From positions 1-21,119 of IMG/VR virus record IMGVR_UViG_3300046011_002466: a DNA stretch of 21,119 nucleotides. One strand, written 5' to 3'. Below the pieces are notes generated by a model that was given only the letters and a program-made list of their open reading frames with translations, searched no databases and was not told the origin of the DNA. This stretch comes from a virus. Made by a program: the position numbers and the translations under genes. This document shows, one piece after another, positions 1 through 8,036 of the stretch (positions are counted from its first letter, which is position 1; each line of letters begins with the position of its first letter).

Positions 1-158
1 GACGTTACATTAATTAACGTGTTTTTATTAGAGCTGATAATAGTATAATTTTCCGCTGATACTTCAATAGTAGACTTAAAACTTGCCATAAATTGCGCTC
101 CTCCCGAGCCTCTAAAAATTGAGCCAATAACAGGGGTTATGACATTGCCGATTATCAT
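1..158 (-). CDS. Unknown phage protein, 5' part only (runs off left edge)
   Basis: An open frame of 52 codons starts at ATG 158-156 and continues past the left edge without a stop. The visible N-terminus begins MIIGNVITPVIGSIFRG, a short hydrophobic stretch followed by a Gly-rich turn, and then becomes polar with many Ser, Thr and Asn. The start lies 4 bases after the stop of the preceding gene, so it is probably translated by coupling. I see no strong Shine-Dalgarno sequence of its own. I do not recognise the family. Its place after the fibre genes would suit a further tail-associated, lysis or packaging protein, but nothing in the visible part decides this. The call rests on the open frame, the tight spacing and the shared strand. 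Confidence 0.5.
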   Translation of the reverse strand, partial: MIIGNVITPVIGSIFRGSGGAQFMASFKSTIEVSAENYTIISSNKNTLINVT

Positions 159-162
159 TTTA

Positions 163-531
163 TTATTCTATTTTACTAAGGATTGCATTATAATTATAAG
201 TTCCACCAACCACAGTATTTTGGCTAGTCACAATATCAAAAGCGCATAATTGCACTTCAATAGAAGCTGAACCTGTTGCAGCGGTTTCGCTTGAGGTGAT
301 TGTTGCCGTATCACCAGTTTTAGCATCCGAATATACTTTTGCAGATGCAGCATCTTTGGGTTTCACAAAAAGTTGAGGTGTAGCAGTATCAAGCGTGCCA
401 GTGACTTCTTCAATATAATACCTATATCTTCCAGCATCAGTAATTTCACATTCCGCCCCTGCAACTGTGCTAGTTGCGTTTGCCTGTAAAACTACAGATG
501 TATTTCTAGCCCCTATTTGTTTGTCCACCAT
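163..531 (-). CDS. Small unknown phage protein, 122 aa, probably beta-rich
   Basis: The start ATG (531-529) follows a good ribosome site, AGGAG, seven bases upstream. The gene overlaps the end of the 51-aa gene by 26 bases and is followed after 4 bases by the next start, so the three form one unit. The protein is rich in Thr, Ala, Val and Ser and has alternating hydrophobic residues typical of a beta-sandwich. It has no signal peptide, membrane segment or catalytic motif that I can see. Its position beside the receptor-binding genes makes a minor virion or fibre-associated protein plausible, but that is inference. Similar beta-rich small proteins in phages include decoration and neck proteins. 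I cannot assign a family. Confidence 0.75.
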   Translation of the reverse strand: MVDKQIGARNTSVVLQANATSTVAGAECEITDAGRYRYYIEEVTGTLDTATPQLFVKPKDAASAKVYSDAKTGDTATITSSETAATGSASIEVQLCAFDIVTSQNTVVGGTYNYNAILSKIE

Positions 532-661
532 CTTGCTCTCCTTGCTGCGCTAGATACATTTGCTCTTGTTGCTCAATTTCTTTAATCATATATTGAACTA
601 ACTGCATTTGCGTATAAAAAAGATGTTTTTTTAATCGTATATTTTCTAATTCTTTATCCAT
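506..661 (-). CDS. Small helical protein, 51 aa
   Basis: This short gene starts at ATG 661-659 behind GGAGC, seven bases upstream, and ends at TAG 508-506. The product is strongly helical and polar, with a Glu/Gln-rich stretch (KEIEQQEQMYLAQQGEQ) at about residues 28-44, compatible with a short coiled coil. It overlaps the start region of the 122-aa gene by 26 bases, and the ribosome site of that gene lies inside its last codons, so the two are translationally linked. A promoter-like sequence lies just upstream at 681-709. The function is unknown. It has no membrane helix, so it is not an obvious holin. It could be a small chaperone or assembly factor for the neighbouring virion genes, which is a guess from context only. 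Confidence 0.65.
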   Translation of the reverse strand: MDKELENIRLKKHLFYTQMQLVQYMIKEIEQQEQMYLAQQGEQDGGQTNRG

Positions 662-680
662 TCAAAGCTCCATAAAATGT

Positions 681-709
681 ATCATACAGTATATTATCAA
701 TTATGTAAA
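681..709 (-). promoter_or_regulatory. Sigma70-type promoter before the small left-edge genes
   Basis: On the minus strand TTTACA (709-704) and TATGAT (686-681) are separated by exactly 17 bases. Each differs from the sigma70 consensus at one position. Transcription would start near 674, about a dozen bases before the ATG of the 51-aa gene and just before its GGAGC ribosome site, giving a very short leader. It lies in the 161-bp gap after the large fibre gene, the natural place for a secondary late promoter. The sequence is very AT-rich, which raises the chance of a fortuitous match. Confidence 0.5.
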
Positions 710-822
710 ACTCAACATTGCAAATATATATTATTTTAACATTAAAAAATCTTTTTATTATTCTAGTAAAATTGAATTTTTTATTCGTTGTCATGTTTTT
801 CTTTGTTTTGTCTAATTTTCTT

Positions 823-3498
823 TTAATTTGGATTGCTAGAGTCAGCTACCATAATTGGAATGTAAGCATCAGTTCCACGTCCATTAATACTTACACGAAT
901 AAATCTTCCACTATATGGTATTCCCCCATGTTTCAAATTTGTAAAAGTCCCGTAATTCTCTAATGTTTTCCAATTTAATAAACCTCCACTGCCAATCTCA
1001 AAAGATTGCCCTCTAATTAAACCATTAGCCAATGAAGCAGCTTGCATGTCAACACCCCAACCACCATTGCCAATACCATTAAGATAAGCACTCCCATTAT
1101 TCGCATTTATTGAAAGCCCCCTATTAGCCGATAACCAAGTGCCATCAAAACCAAGCGTTACAATTCCGTTTATATCAAAACCTATAGTTGATAATGCAGG
1201 AATACGAAGAGCATTACCACCTGTATATGTTCCTTCAAGCAATATACCTACAGTTTTTACGCCCCTATCCCATATTCCAGTTGAGCCTGTTGTAAAAATA
1301 TTCAGTCCATTGGTGCATGACATTCCAGCAGCAATTCCTAGCTGAGTTCTTTTGAAATTGTCACCAATTAAAATGCCATTAACCATAGTATTTGGCGCAG
1401 CAGGGCTTGACAATGTATCATAACTAAAGCTCTCAATTTGCATGGCGCAATGTATATTTGCAGCAGCAGCAGTATAATCTGTTACTCCTCCACCAGTGAG
1501 CTGCCCACGCCCATTAATAATCATTAGTCCAATTCTAGCACGATTATTATCCATACCATTAGTTAATATATCAATTTCAAGTCCACATAGTGGACTTAAG
1601 TTATCTCCAGTTATATCACGCAGTTCAAAAACTCCAGCCCAAGTACCATAAAGCGCACTTGATGCCATACGTTTCCCCGTCGCATAAAATGCGCAATTTT
1701 CACCCTGCCCATAATCTTCAAGTATGGGCGTTAAGTTCCATTCAAAATCAGCATTGCCATTAGCTGCAACAGTTCTTACCTTCATAGAAGTGCAAACATT
1801 ACCATCCCCCCTAGCCACTGTTTGATTGGCAAATCTTTCCACTCCAAAACTAAAATTATCAGTTGGAAAAGTGTTTGTATGATTAAACTGAAGCCTTCTG
1901 CCGTTATCTATAGTATATATATCTGCAAACTTACCAGTGGTATAATTAACAGAATTAACTTCCGTTAAATCTGTATAGTTACCACCAAAAGCCCCTGCCA
2001 CAGTTGCATTAACCCAATTAGAACCATCATATTTCACCACTTGCCCAGAAGAAGGCGAAGTTATTACCACATCTGTTAAATCATTTAACGCACTTGCGCC
2101 ACCACCTGCCCCACCGCTAATAGTAATATCGCTCGTGCCACCAGTAATAGTGACATTACTACCCGCTACCAGCTTCTTAAACTCTAAATCAGTGCCAGTT
2201 TTTTGCTTGAATACTCCAGCACCACTTGCACCAACATTGCTTGCCGTATTAACCTCACCCGCACCAGTTACAGTGTCAAGCGTATATCCGCCAGATACAC
2301 TGCTATATTCCAATACATAATTCGCACCATGAACTGTTGCGCCAGTGGTATCAACATCATTCAAATCATCTAACTCTATACTTGCAGCAGTAAGAACATT
2401 AACTCCGCCAACTTGCAACGTGGTTGCATTAATATTGCCACCAGTGATTGTTGGTGATACAAGCGTTTTATTCGTCAATGTGTCAGTGGTTGCACGCCCG
2501 ACAAGCGTATCTGTGCTGGTTGGAAGTGTTAATGTGCCAATGTTGCTAATACTACTAATTACTGGTGATGTAAGTGTTTTATTAGTTAATGTTTGCGCAG
2601 CTGTTGCCCCAACAATCGTATCGCTTGCATTAGGTGGGGTTAATGTGCGAGTTGTGCCAGTTGAAATCCCTGATGTTTCAAATGCTAGTTTTTTAGTGCT
2701 GTCTGAATTATCCTGAATACGAAATACGCTATCATCAAATACGCTAGAACCGCCAGCCACTGTATCCCACGCTAAACCGCTTGCAGATGCACTACTTGCC
2801 ACTAAAACCGCACCATCAGCACCAACAGGCAACCTTATGTTATCCGTGCCATTATGACCTATTAAATCGCCCTTGGTTGTGCTTGGTGCAAGTGCATCAA
2901 ATGCAGCAGCTTTAACAGTTTCGCCAGTGCCACCCTTGGCGATTGTTACAGTTGGCAAATCTGATATTGCCACCCCCTGCCATGAAGGGGAAGCACTGTT
3001 TGAGCCATCGCCAGTTTGAGATAAAAACTTACGTGTGGTGGTTATGTTACCACCCAAACGCTCAGATACGCCATCTAAACCACCATAAATAATATCACCT
3101 AATTGCGTAATAGGAGATATTGCATCAAAGCCCGAAGTATCCTCGGCTGCAAAAACAATTACAGTTGTGCCAATAACTATTGGATTATTAGTAGTTATAT
3201 AAAATATTTTATCGCTATTTGTTGAACCATCAGTGACAAATATACGTGTTCCTTTTGCTGCATCTCGTGCGCCGTTCCAATCTTGCGCCCTTACCCATTC
3301 ACCAGTGGAAGCAAGATATATCCCATTATTTGCGCCAAGCGTTTGGTTTTTTACTAAAACCCTATCATTTTCAAGTAAAGCAATACCATCAATCGTTTGC
3401 AATCCTGACAAAACAATATTTGCAGTAGTGGCAACCTTCACTGGAGCTTTTATAGCTAAAGATGTTTCTAAACCTTCAATCCGTGATGTTGTTGTCAT
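823..3498 (-). CDS. Tail fibre / receptor-binding protein, 891 aa
   Basis: A large virion fibre. Residues 1-120 are a tail-anchor domain of a type common in phage fibres (LAIKAPVKVATTANIVLSGLQ, then DRVLVKNQT, NGIYLASTGEWVRA, NGARDAAKGT); the neighbouring fibre protein at 4333-5532 carries a homologous copy. Fibre-shaft motifs follow: STTKGDLIG with LPVGADGAVL (about 206-233), two TLTNKTL-SP repeats (about 303-312 and 339-349), and two LDDLNDV/LNDLTDV units (about 376-382 and 471-477), the second with GQVVKYDGSNWVNA. The last 340 residues are aperiodic, Gly- and Asn-rich and probably form a trimeric receptor-binding head with beta-helical character. The protein ends in a compact module (YSGRFIRVSINGRGTDAYIPIM). 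The start is supported by alignment with the neighbour's N-terminus. An AAAAGG sequence lies 12 bases upstream of the ATG, a poor spacing, and a promoter lies directly before it. Confidence 0.9.
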   Translation of the reverse strand: MTTTSRIEGLETSLAIKAPVKVATTANIVLSGLQTIDGIALLENDRVLVKNQTLGANNGIYLASTGEWVRAQDWNGARDAAKGTRIFVTDGSTNSDKIFYITTNNPIVIGTTVIVFAAEDTSGFDAISPITQLGDIIYGGLDGVSERLGGNITTTRKFLSQTGDGSNSASPSWQGVAISDLPTVTIAKGGTGETVKAAAFDALAPSTTKGDLIGHNGTDNIRLPVGADGAVLVASSASASGLAWDTVAGGSSVFDDSVFRIQDNSDSTKKLAFETSGISTGTTRTLTPPNASDTIVGATAAQTLTNKTLTSPVISSISNIGTLTLPTSTDTLVGRATTDTLTNKTLVSPTITGGNINATTLQVGGVNVLTAASIELDDLNDVDTTGATVHGANYVLEYSSVSGGYTLDTVTGAGEVNTASNVGASGAGVFKQKTGTDLEFKKLVAGSNVTITGGTSDITISGGAGGGASALNDLTDVVITSPSSGQVVKYDGSNWVNATVAGAFGGNYTDLTEVNSVNYTTGKFADIYTIDNGRRLQFNHTNTFPTDNFSFGVERFANQTVARGDGNVCTSMKVRTVAANGNADFEWNLTPILEDYGQGENCAFYATGKRMASSALYGTWAGVFELRDITGDNLSPLCGLEIDILTNGMDNNRARIGLMIINGRGQLTGGGVTDYTAAAANIHCAMQIESFSYDTLSSPAAPNTMVNGILIGDNFKRTQLGIAAGMSCTNGLNIFTTGSTGIWDRGVKTVGILLEGTYTGGNALRIPALSTIGFDINGIVTLGFDGTWLSANRGLSINANNGSAYLNGIGNGGWGVDMQAASLANGLIRGQSFEIGSGGLLNWKTLENYGTFTNLKHGGIPYSGRFIRVSINGRGTDAYIPIMVADSSNPN

Positions 3499-3504
3499 GA
3501 AATT

Positions 3505-3533
3505 ATTATACCTTTTCTATAAAAGTTTGTCAT
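3505..3533 (-). promoter_or_regulatory. Sigma70-type promoter directly before the large fibre gene
   Basis: On the minus strand ATGACA (3533-3528) and a perfect TATAAT (3510-3505) are spaced by 17 bases. The predicted start falls about seven bases beyond the -10 box, at or next to base 3498, which is the A of the fibre ATG. The only Shine-Dalgarno-like sequence (AAAAGG) lies inside the promoter spacer, so a transcript made here would lack it. The promoter sits in one of the few intergenic gaps of the module (3499-3541). Confidence 0.5.
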
Positions 3534-3541
3534 TGATTTTT

Positions 3542-4333
3542 TTATGGCGTGGTCGGTGATACGGTAAAATAATCAGGCGTGTTTGGATTAAAAAACCCAC
3601 TCTGTCCTGAATTAGTATCAAGTAGTGTTGCGCTTCCCTTGTTTTGCTTCCATTGAGAAAATCCACCGCTTAAAAATAAACGTGGTTGCGAACTAAAAGG
3701 AAGCGAGCCATTTGCGCCTAGATTAACTGGTGAACCTGCCAATATAAACTTTTCTCTAGTTGCAGATAGCGAAATATCAGGATTAACTAAATCATACCAC
3801 ACATCATATAGGCTTACTGGCTCTTGTGTGCTTGCATCAGTTGGAGTTCCATTTAATGTTAATGAATTAGTTATCAAAAACACATTTGAATTAGAGATAT
3901 TATTATTTGAAAGAAAACTACCATTTTTTGCAATCTTGACATATTTGTTTGTCCCTGTGCAATCCCATTCAATCATTACATGTGTCCATGTATCTAATGA
4001 AAAAAAACTACTTTCCGTTACAGATAAAACGTTACTGCCAGAATTATCTATAGCAGCAAAAATTAATGCGCCTCCAGTGCCAATTCTAACTTGCAACCCC
4101 TTTATTCCATTGTCTGTTGCAGTATTAAATAAAGATGTTGCGACTGTCAATGTTAAGCTATTAAGCTTTACCCAAAAAGCAAGCGTTCCATAACCTTGAA
4201 TTAGGTTTGATGAATTGGTGCGCAACCTTGCCTTATTAGCAACATTACTACCATCCCAAAATTGCACTGCATCATTGCCACCAGCGACACCAGCTTCACC
4301 TATTCCCATCATTGATTGATTAATCATTAACAT
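3542..4333 (-). CDS. LamG/concanavalin-like lectin-fold virion protein, 263 aa
   Basis: The body (about residues 20-180) reads like a laminin-G / concanavalin A-like jelly roll. It has AVQFWDGSN, TLAFWVKLNSL, a buried-strand pattern around GIKGLQVRIGTGGALIFAAID, then DTWTHVMIEWDCTGTNKYVKIAKNG and SLYDVWYDLVN. These beta-sandwich domains commonly bind glycans, so a role in surface recognition or virion decoration is likely. The C-terminal 80 residues are a separate Ser/Gly/Pro-rich tail. The ATG overlaps the stop of the fibre protein at 4333-5532 as TAATG, which supports coupled translation. There is no clear ribosome site, and Met3 or Met8 are possible alternative starts. The fold is inferred from pattern only. 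It sits between two fibre genes, consistent with a multi-part receptor-binding complex. Confidence 0.78.
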   Translation of the reverse strand: MLMINQSMMGIGEAGVAGGNDAVQFWDGSNVANKARLRTNSSNLIQGYGTLAFWVKLNSLTLTVATSLFNTATDNGIKGLQVRIGTGGALIFAAIDNSGSNVLSVTESSFFSLDTWTHVMIEWDCTGTNKYVKIAKNGSFLSNNNISNSNVFLITNSLTLNGTPTDASTQEPVSLYDVWYDLVNPDISLSATREKFILAGSPVNLGANGSLPFSSQPRLFLSGGFSQWKQNKGSATLLDTNSGQSGFFNPNTPDYFTVSPTTP

Positions 4334-5532
4334 TATTGCAAAGCCGTTACATGAAGTTGAGAAAATCCATTTAATTTTTCAATACGCAAAAAGAAATCAT
4401 CGCCATTTGTTGTAGTAAGCGCATCACCTGTTACAATCGTAAAACTACTTATGGTAATTGTGCCAGCACTGCCATTATTACTGACCTGTATAGTAAGAAC
4501 TGTATTATTTGTTGGTGGTGCTAATGTGTGCGCCCCGCCATTAGTATAATATTGTTGTTGTCCATTTGCCTCATTAGGGGTAAAAGTGCCACTTGATATA
4601 GTGCCAGCATTATATGGCGTTGTGGCGTAACCAACAGTAAGCACATCTGTTGTATCAGCCTTTAATATATCAGCATCATAGGCTTGCACTACAGAACCAA
4701 TATCGCCATCAACTAATATATTTGCAGCAACTACGCCACCATCAACCGCATCGCCGTCACTATTCCACATAGCAACATTGCCATTAGTGCCAGCCGTCCC
4801 GCTTACCAGTTTTGTATCTGCGCCAGTTGTATCAGTAAGAGTTGTGCCTCCAAATGTAAGGTTACCCTGCAACGCAAGCGTAGTGCTACCACCTCCGCCA
4901 TAACTAAATGCAGTAGTGCCACTATTTGTCTTAAAGTTAAGTCCTGCACTTGTTGCAGCTTGTAAATCCGTGGTAAAAACATCATCAAACGTGCCGCCAG
5001 CGAGGGTTGCATTACCACCTGTCACCGTTACACTATTTGCGTTTTGAGTTGAAATAGTGCCAAGCCCAGCAATCTTGCTACGTTCAGAACTTGTTAAAAA
5101 TAATTGCGTGCTTCCCTGAGTTATATCATCACTATTACCAATTAAATCACCTAAATTAGGAGAGGAATTATCAATAATTTTAGTGAATGTTATTGCTGAA
5201 GTTCCAATGATTATAGGGTCATTATTATTGATATACCATAAACCTTGATGTGTTCCTTTATTCACCCGAATATAAGTTCCTGCAACAATATCCTTTGCGC
5301 CGTTGAAATCAGCACTGCGCACCCATTCGCCTGTTGATGCAATATAGATGCCATTTTGTGTTTCATTGGTTTGTAATCTTACTAATATTCTATCGCCTTC
5401 AACTACAGTGATAGAAAATGGTGCATCTATTACCTGTAATCCTGATAGCGTTATATTACTACTGGTTGCAGCAACACATGGTGCTTTTATTGCTACGCTT
5501 CCAGTTATTCCGCTTAATCTATCTGTTGCCAT
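4333..5532 (-). CDS. Tail fibre protein with shared anchor domain, 399 aa
   Basis: Residues 1-120 form the same anchor domain as in the 891-aa fibre (SVAIKAP, ITLSGLQVID, DRILVRLQT, NGIYIASTGEWVRSADFNGA, IIIGTSAITFT). A beta-rich shaft follows, then GSVVQAYDADILKAD, a motif often seen in phage fibres, and DVLTVGYATTPYNAGT. The last ~100 residues form a compact beta domain ending LNGFSQLHVTALQ that I associate with alphaproteobacterial phage tail proteins. The frame stays open for six codons upstream (first Met at 5550), but I place the start at 5532 for three reasons: alignment with the paralogue's N-terminus, the TAATG overlap with the upstream stop, and a G-rich ribosome-like sequence 8-9 bases upstream. 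Likely role: a tail-bound fibre or adaptor for the lectin-like protein encoded directly after it. Confidence 0.88.
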   Translation of the reverse strand: MATDRLSGITGSVAIKAPCVAATSSNITLSGLQVIDAPFSITVVEGDRILVRLQTNETQNGIYIASTGEWVRSADFNGAKDIVAGTYIRVNKGTHQGLWYINNNDPIIIGTSAITFTKIIDNSSPNLGDLIGNSDDITQGSTQLFLTSSERSKIAGLGTISTQNANSVTVTGGNATLAGGTFDDVFTTDLQAATSAGLNFKTNSGTTAFSYGGGGSTTLALQGNLTFGGTTLTDTTGADTKLVSGTAGTNGNVAMWNSDGDAVDGGVVAANILVDGDIGSVVQAYDADILKADTTDVLTVGYATTPYNAGTISSGTFTPNEANGQQQYYTNGGAHTLAPPTNNTVLTIQVSNNGSAGTITISSFTIVTGDALTTTNGDDFFLRIEKLNGFSQLHVTALQ

Positions 5533-8033
5533 TATCTTGCACCCCACCATGGTTCTGCACCACGTTCTTCTAATTTTCTTTTCTCTAAATTACGCATGCG
5601 CCTATCAAAATTAGGGTCAATCGCACGTTCTATGCTATCCATAATTACCCTGTTCAAAATTAAATCAGCATACCACACATTTGTCGGTGCTGCATATCTA
5701 GTTGTCACCTGCGCTAATTTTGTTCTAAGATTTTTGCTTGCATTTTTCTGTCCAACGGCAGCTTTTGCCGATAAAGCCACGATTGCGCCAATATCTGTTG
5801 CGATTCCAACTGGTGCGCCACTTAATAAGTCGCCAAAATCTTTGCCATATAAAGAAACATCGTTTTGAATTAAATCGCCAAATAACCCTATTGCGCCACC
5901 TTGCAAAGCTGCCCTTACCCAAAATGCGCCATCTGTCGGGTCTTCTGCGGTAAATCCACCTGTCAATGATTTTAATTCTAACGTCAATGCGCCCATTAAT
6001 GTTAATGCAACGAAATAACTAGATAACTCACCAATTTTACCTGTTGCAGATGCGCGCCTTATTATTGGCGCAATATGGTTAATGGTTTGCGTTACCATGA
6101 AGCTCTTAAACATCAAAGTTGAACCAAGCATTGCTCTGCCACCAGTGCCGAACTCCTGCCCTCCATTCATTACCGCTTGCGTGAATAAACGACTTTCATT
6201 TGATGATTGTTGCGATAATTCCGCTAACCACATTTCATATTTGAATGCGATTTTTTTATCCGCTTTATCCATTCCTTCAGGCAAAAGATAACCTAAATCT
6301 TCTTCCATCATGGTTGGCTTTCCACGCATGATAGCGTTATATTCATTCTCGCCAAGTCCAAACTTATCCATGGATTTTTTTAGCAAATCAGGCAATTCTT
6401 TGTATGGCAATTTTAGCGTTCTATATTCATCAAATAAGCCACCAATAGCCATATATGATGATTGACGTGTCGCATCGGTTATAACTGACATTCCAGTTAA
6501 TCGGTGCTGCATATCAGAAAAACCACCCATGGCATTATCAAACTTGCCCCATCTGGTATCAGTGTTGCGCACCTCCATTGAAGCTGCATATTTTGCTTGC
6601 CTAATGCTATTGCCAGATGCAGCTTGTGAGATTAAAATCGCTCGCCTTGCAAATCGTCTATCGGTTGCGTCTGCTGGGTTTAATATTTTCAAATAGCTTT
6701 TAGCCAACGCATATTGAGGCAATCCGTTTAATTTAGCCATTTGTCGCATTGAGGCTTGGTCTGATAATGTGCTAAGTGGTGCTTTAGTTAGGAATACTGC
6801 CCTTGCTAAGTTATTTATTCCACGCCACAAATAATAACGTCCTGCTACACGCTCATTGCCAACGCCCAATATTTCACCGCTTAAGTTTTTCCACATAGCG
6901 TCAATCATGGTTTTCTTTTCACCATCTTGTGCAGCAAGTAACCTAATGCGCTGATATTGATTTCTAGGTTTTGCACCTAATACTTTCATCGTGCCAACAT
7001 CTCTAGCCATACTTTCAATATGTGCCATAAATGTATCAAAAAGCCCTTCATCACCAACGCCGTATTTATCGTTAATTTTAAAAAAACTATCAGCATCTTT
7101 ATAAACAAAAAAGCGTGATGATGAACGGCGCATCATCATTCCGCCTCTGCCACCAGTGATAACTTTCTCATCTTCAATCGCCCCTAGAATATCATTTAAT
7201 CCTTGGGATTTAATGTTTTCAAAAGAACCTTTCATAATTACATTTTTTACATATTCTTCACCATCAATGGGTAATTGATTTCTTGCATGAACCAAAAATG
7301 GCATTCCAGTTCTATCGTCAATCATCTTATCCCATGCAAGAGTGGGCATCATGTCATTATACCATTGCTCAAACGCAATATTATCGTCTAATTTTGGAGG
7401 CGCAACTCTTGAAGCAATTAACCTTTGCGGAAAGTAATTAGGCAGTTTCCCCATTACGCCACCAACGCCTCTAAAATCATTGCCCATATATTCAAATAAT
7501 TCACTTACCTTTGGAGCGGTTGCCTTAGCATAGGCATCACCACTGTCTTTTTGCAATATTTCAGCAACGATATTCTTAAAGCCCTTCCAATCTTGCGCAA
7601 ATCCAAGTGCTTTTGAACGGAATTTTTCTATAACTTCACCAGCCATCATCGTATATTCACGTTGTTTGGCAAGCTGTGCGGTGTATCCTTCCTCTAATAT
7701 TTGATGCGCTGCATAAGTGTTTTTACCATAAATATAAGTTGCCTCACCTATTTTACCAGCTTCATTGCGCTCTAATTCATAAGTGTCTGCAATTTTACCA
7801 TGCTTTGCTTTTATCTGACGATAAGTTAATATATCATTAATTGCCGCTTTATTTTTAGCATTTAATTCTATGATGGTGGATTGCACCACCCTAGTTGCAG
7901 CAAGATGCGCAGCCTCATTATCGCCAATAGTTTGTTGATAAGTTTTATAATGCTTTTCATAATCTTTTTCAATCTGCTGCCGTTGTGCGGGAGTTAATGC
8001 AGCGGTGGATTTAATACAATCTAAAAAACTCAT
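5532..8033 (-). CDS. Polyvalent-type internal virion protein, 833 aa (C-terminal-half type)
   Basis: The protein matches the pattern I know from the C-terminal part of very large phage polyvalent/ejection proteins. Landmarks are RFFVYKDADSFFKINDKYG (about 307-325), MARDVGTMKVLGAKPRN (342-358), ARAVFLTKAPLSTLSD (410-425), MFKSFMVTQTINH (641-653), a hydrophobic helix (about 673-688), QGGAIGLFGDL (711-721), NVWYADLILNRVIMD (785-799) and the tail motif DPNFDRRMRNLEKR ending WWGAR. The N-terminal 150 residues are helical and charged. It is probably packaged in the capsid and ejected with the DNA, where the hydrophobic helix could insert into the envelope; this is inference from family and position. 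The start follows AAGG by about six bases and lies 3 bases after the preceding stop. In some phages I believe this region is fused to the preceding zincin protein; here the two are separate genes. Confidence 0.82.
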   Translation of the reverse strand: MSFLDCIKSTAALTPAQRQQIEKDYEKHYKTYQQTIGDNEAAHLAATRVVQSTIIELNAKNKAAINDILTYRQIKAKHGKIADTYELERNEAGKIGEATYIYGKNTYAAHQILEEGYTAQLAKQREYTMMAGEVIEKFRSKALGFAQDWKGFKNIVAEILQKDSGDAYAKATAPKVSELFEYMGNDFRGVGGVMGKLPNYFPQRLIASRVAPPKLDDNIAFEQWYNDMMPTLAWDKMIDDRTGMPFLVHARNQLPIDGEEYVKNVIMKGSFENIKSQGLNDILGAIEDEKVITGGRGGMMMRRSSSRFFVYKDADSFFKINDKYGVGDEGLFDTFMAHIESMARDVGTMKVLGAKPRNQYQRIRLLAAQDGEKKTMIDAMWKNLSGEILGVGNERVAGRYYLWRGINNLARAVFLTKAPLSTLSDQASMRQMAKLNGLPQYALAKSYLKILNPADATDRRFARRAILISQAASGNSIRQAKYAASMEVRNTDTRWGKFDNAMGGFSDMQHRLTGMSVITDATRQSSYMAIGGLFDEYRTLKLPYKELPDLLKKSMDKFGLGENEYNAIMRGKPTMMEEDLGYLLPEGMDKADKKIAFKYEMWLAELSQQSSNESRLFTQAVMNGGQEFGTGGRAMLGSTLMFKSFMVTQTINHIAPIIRRASATGKIGELSSYFVALTLMGALTLELKSLTGGFTAEDPTDGAFWVRAALQGGAIGLFGDLIQNDVSLYGKDFGDLLSGAPVGIATDIGAIVALSAKAAVGQKNASKNLRTKLAQVTTRYAAPTNVWYADLILNRVIMDSIERAIDPNFDRRMRNLEKRKLEERGAEPWWGAR

Positions 8034-8036
8034 TTC

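Noticed and set aside
743-757. AT-only inverted repeat TAAAAA-ATC-TTTTTA after the fibre gene as a terminator
   Set aside because: The stem has no G-C pair and would be too weak; I could not support any intrinsic terminator in the window.
718-963. Plus-strand frame of 81 codons with a hydrophobic N-terminus, partly in the gap after the fibre gene
   Set aside because: It starts with TTG without a ribosome site, runs into the antisense of the fibre gene, and its hydrophobic residues follow from AT-rich DNA.
3828-4193. Long plus-strand frames opposite virion genes (also at 2345-2716, 5596-5868, 12212-12637)
   Set aside because: They mirror codon structure of the minus-strand genes, lack ribosome sites and do not look like folded proteins.
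4803-5018. Out-of-frame minus-strand reading frames inside real genes (also 9659-9889, 10205-10456, 20509-20805)
   Set aside because: Low-complexity, Lys/Leu-rich shadows without start signals.
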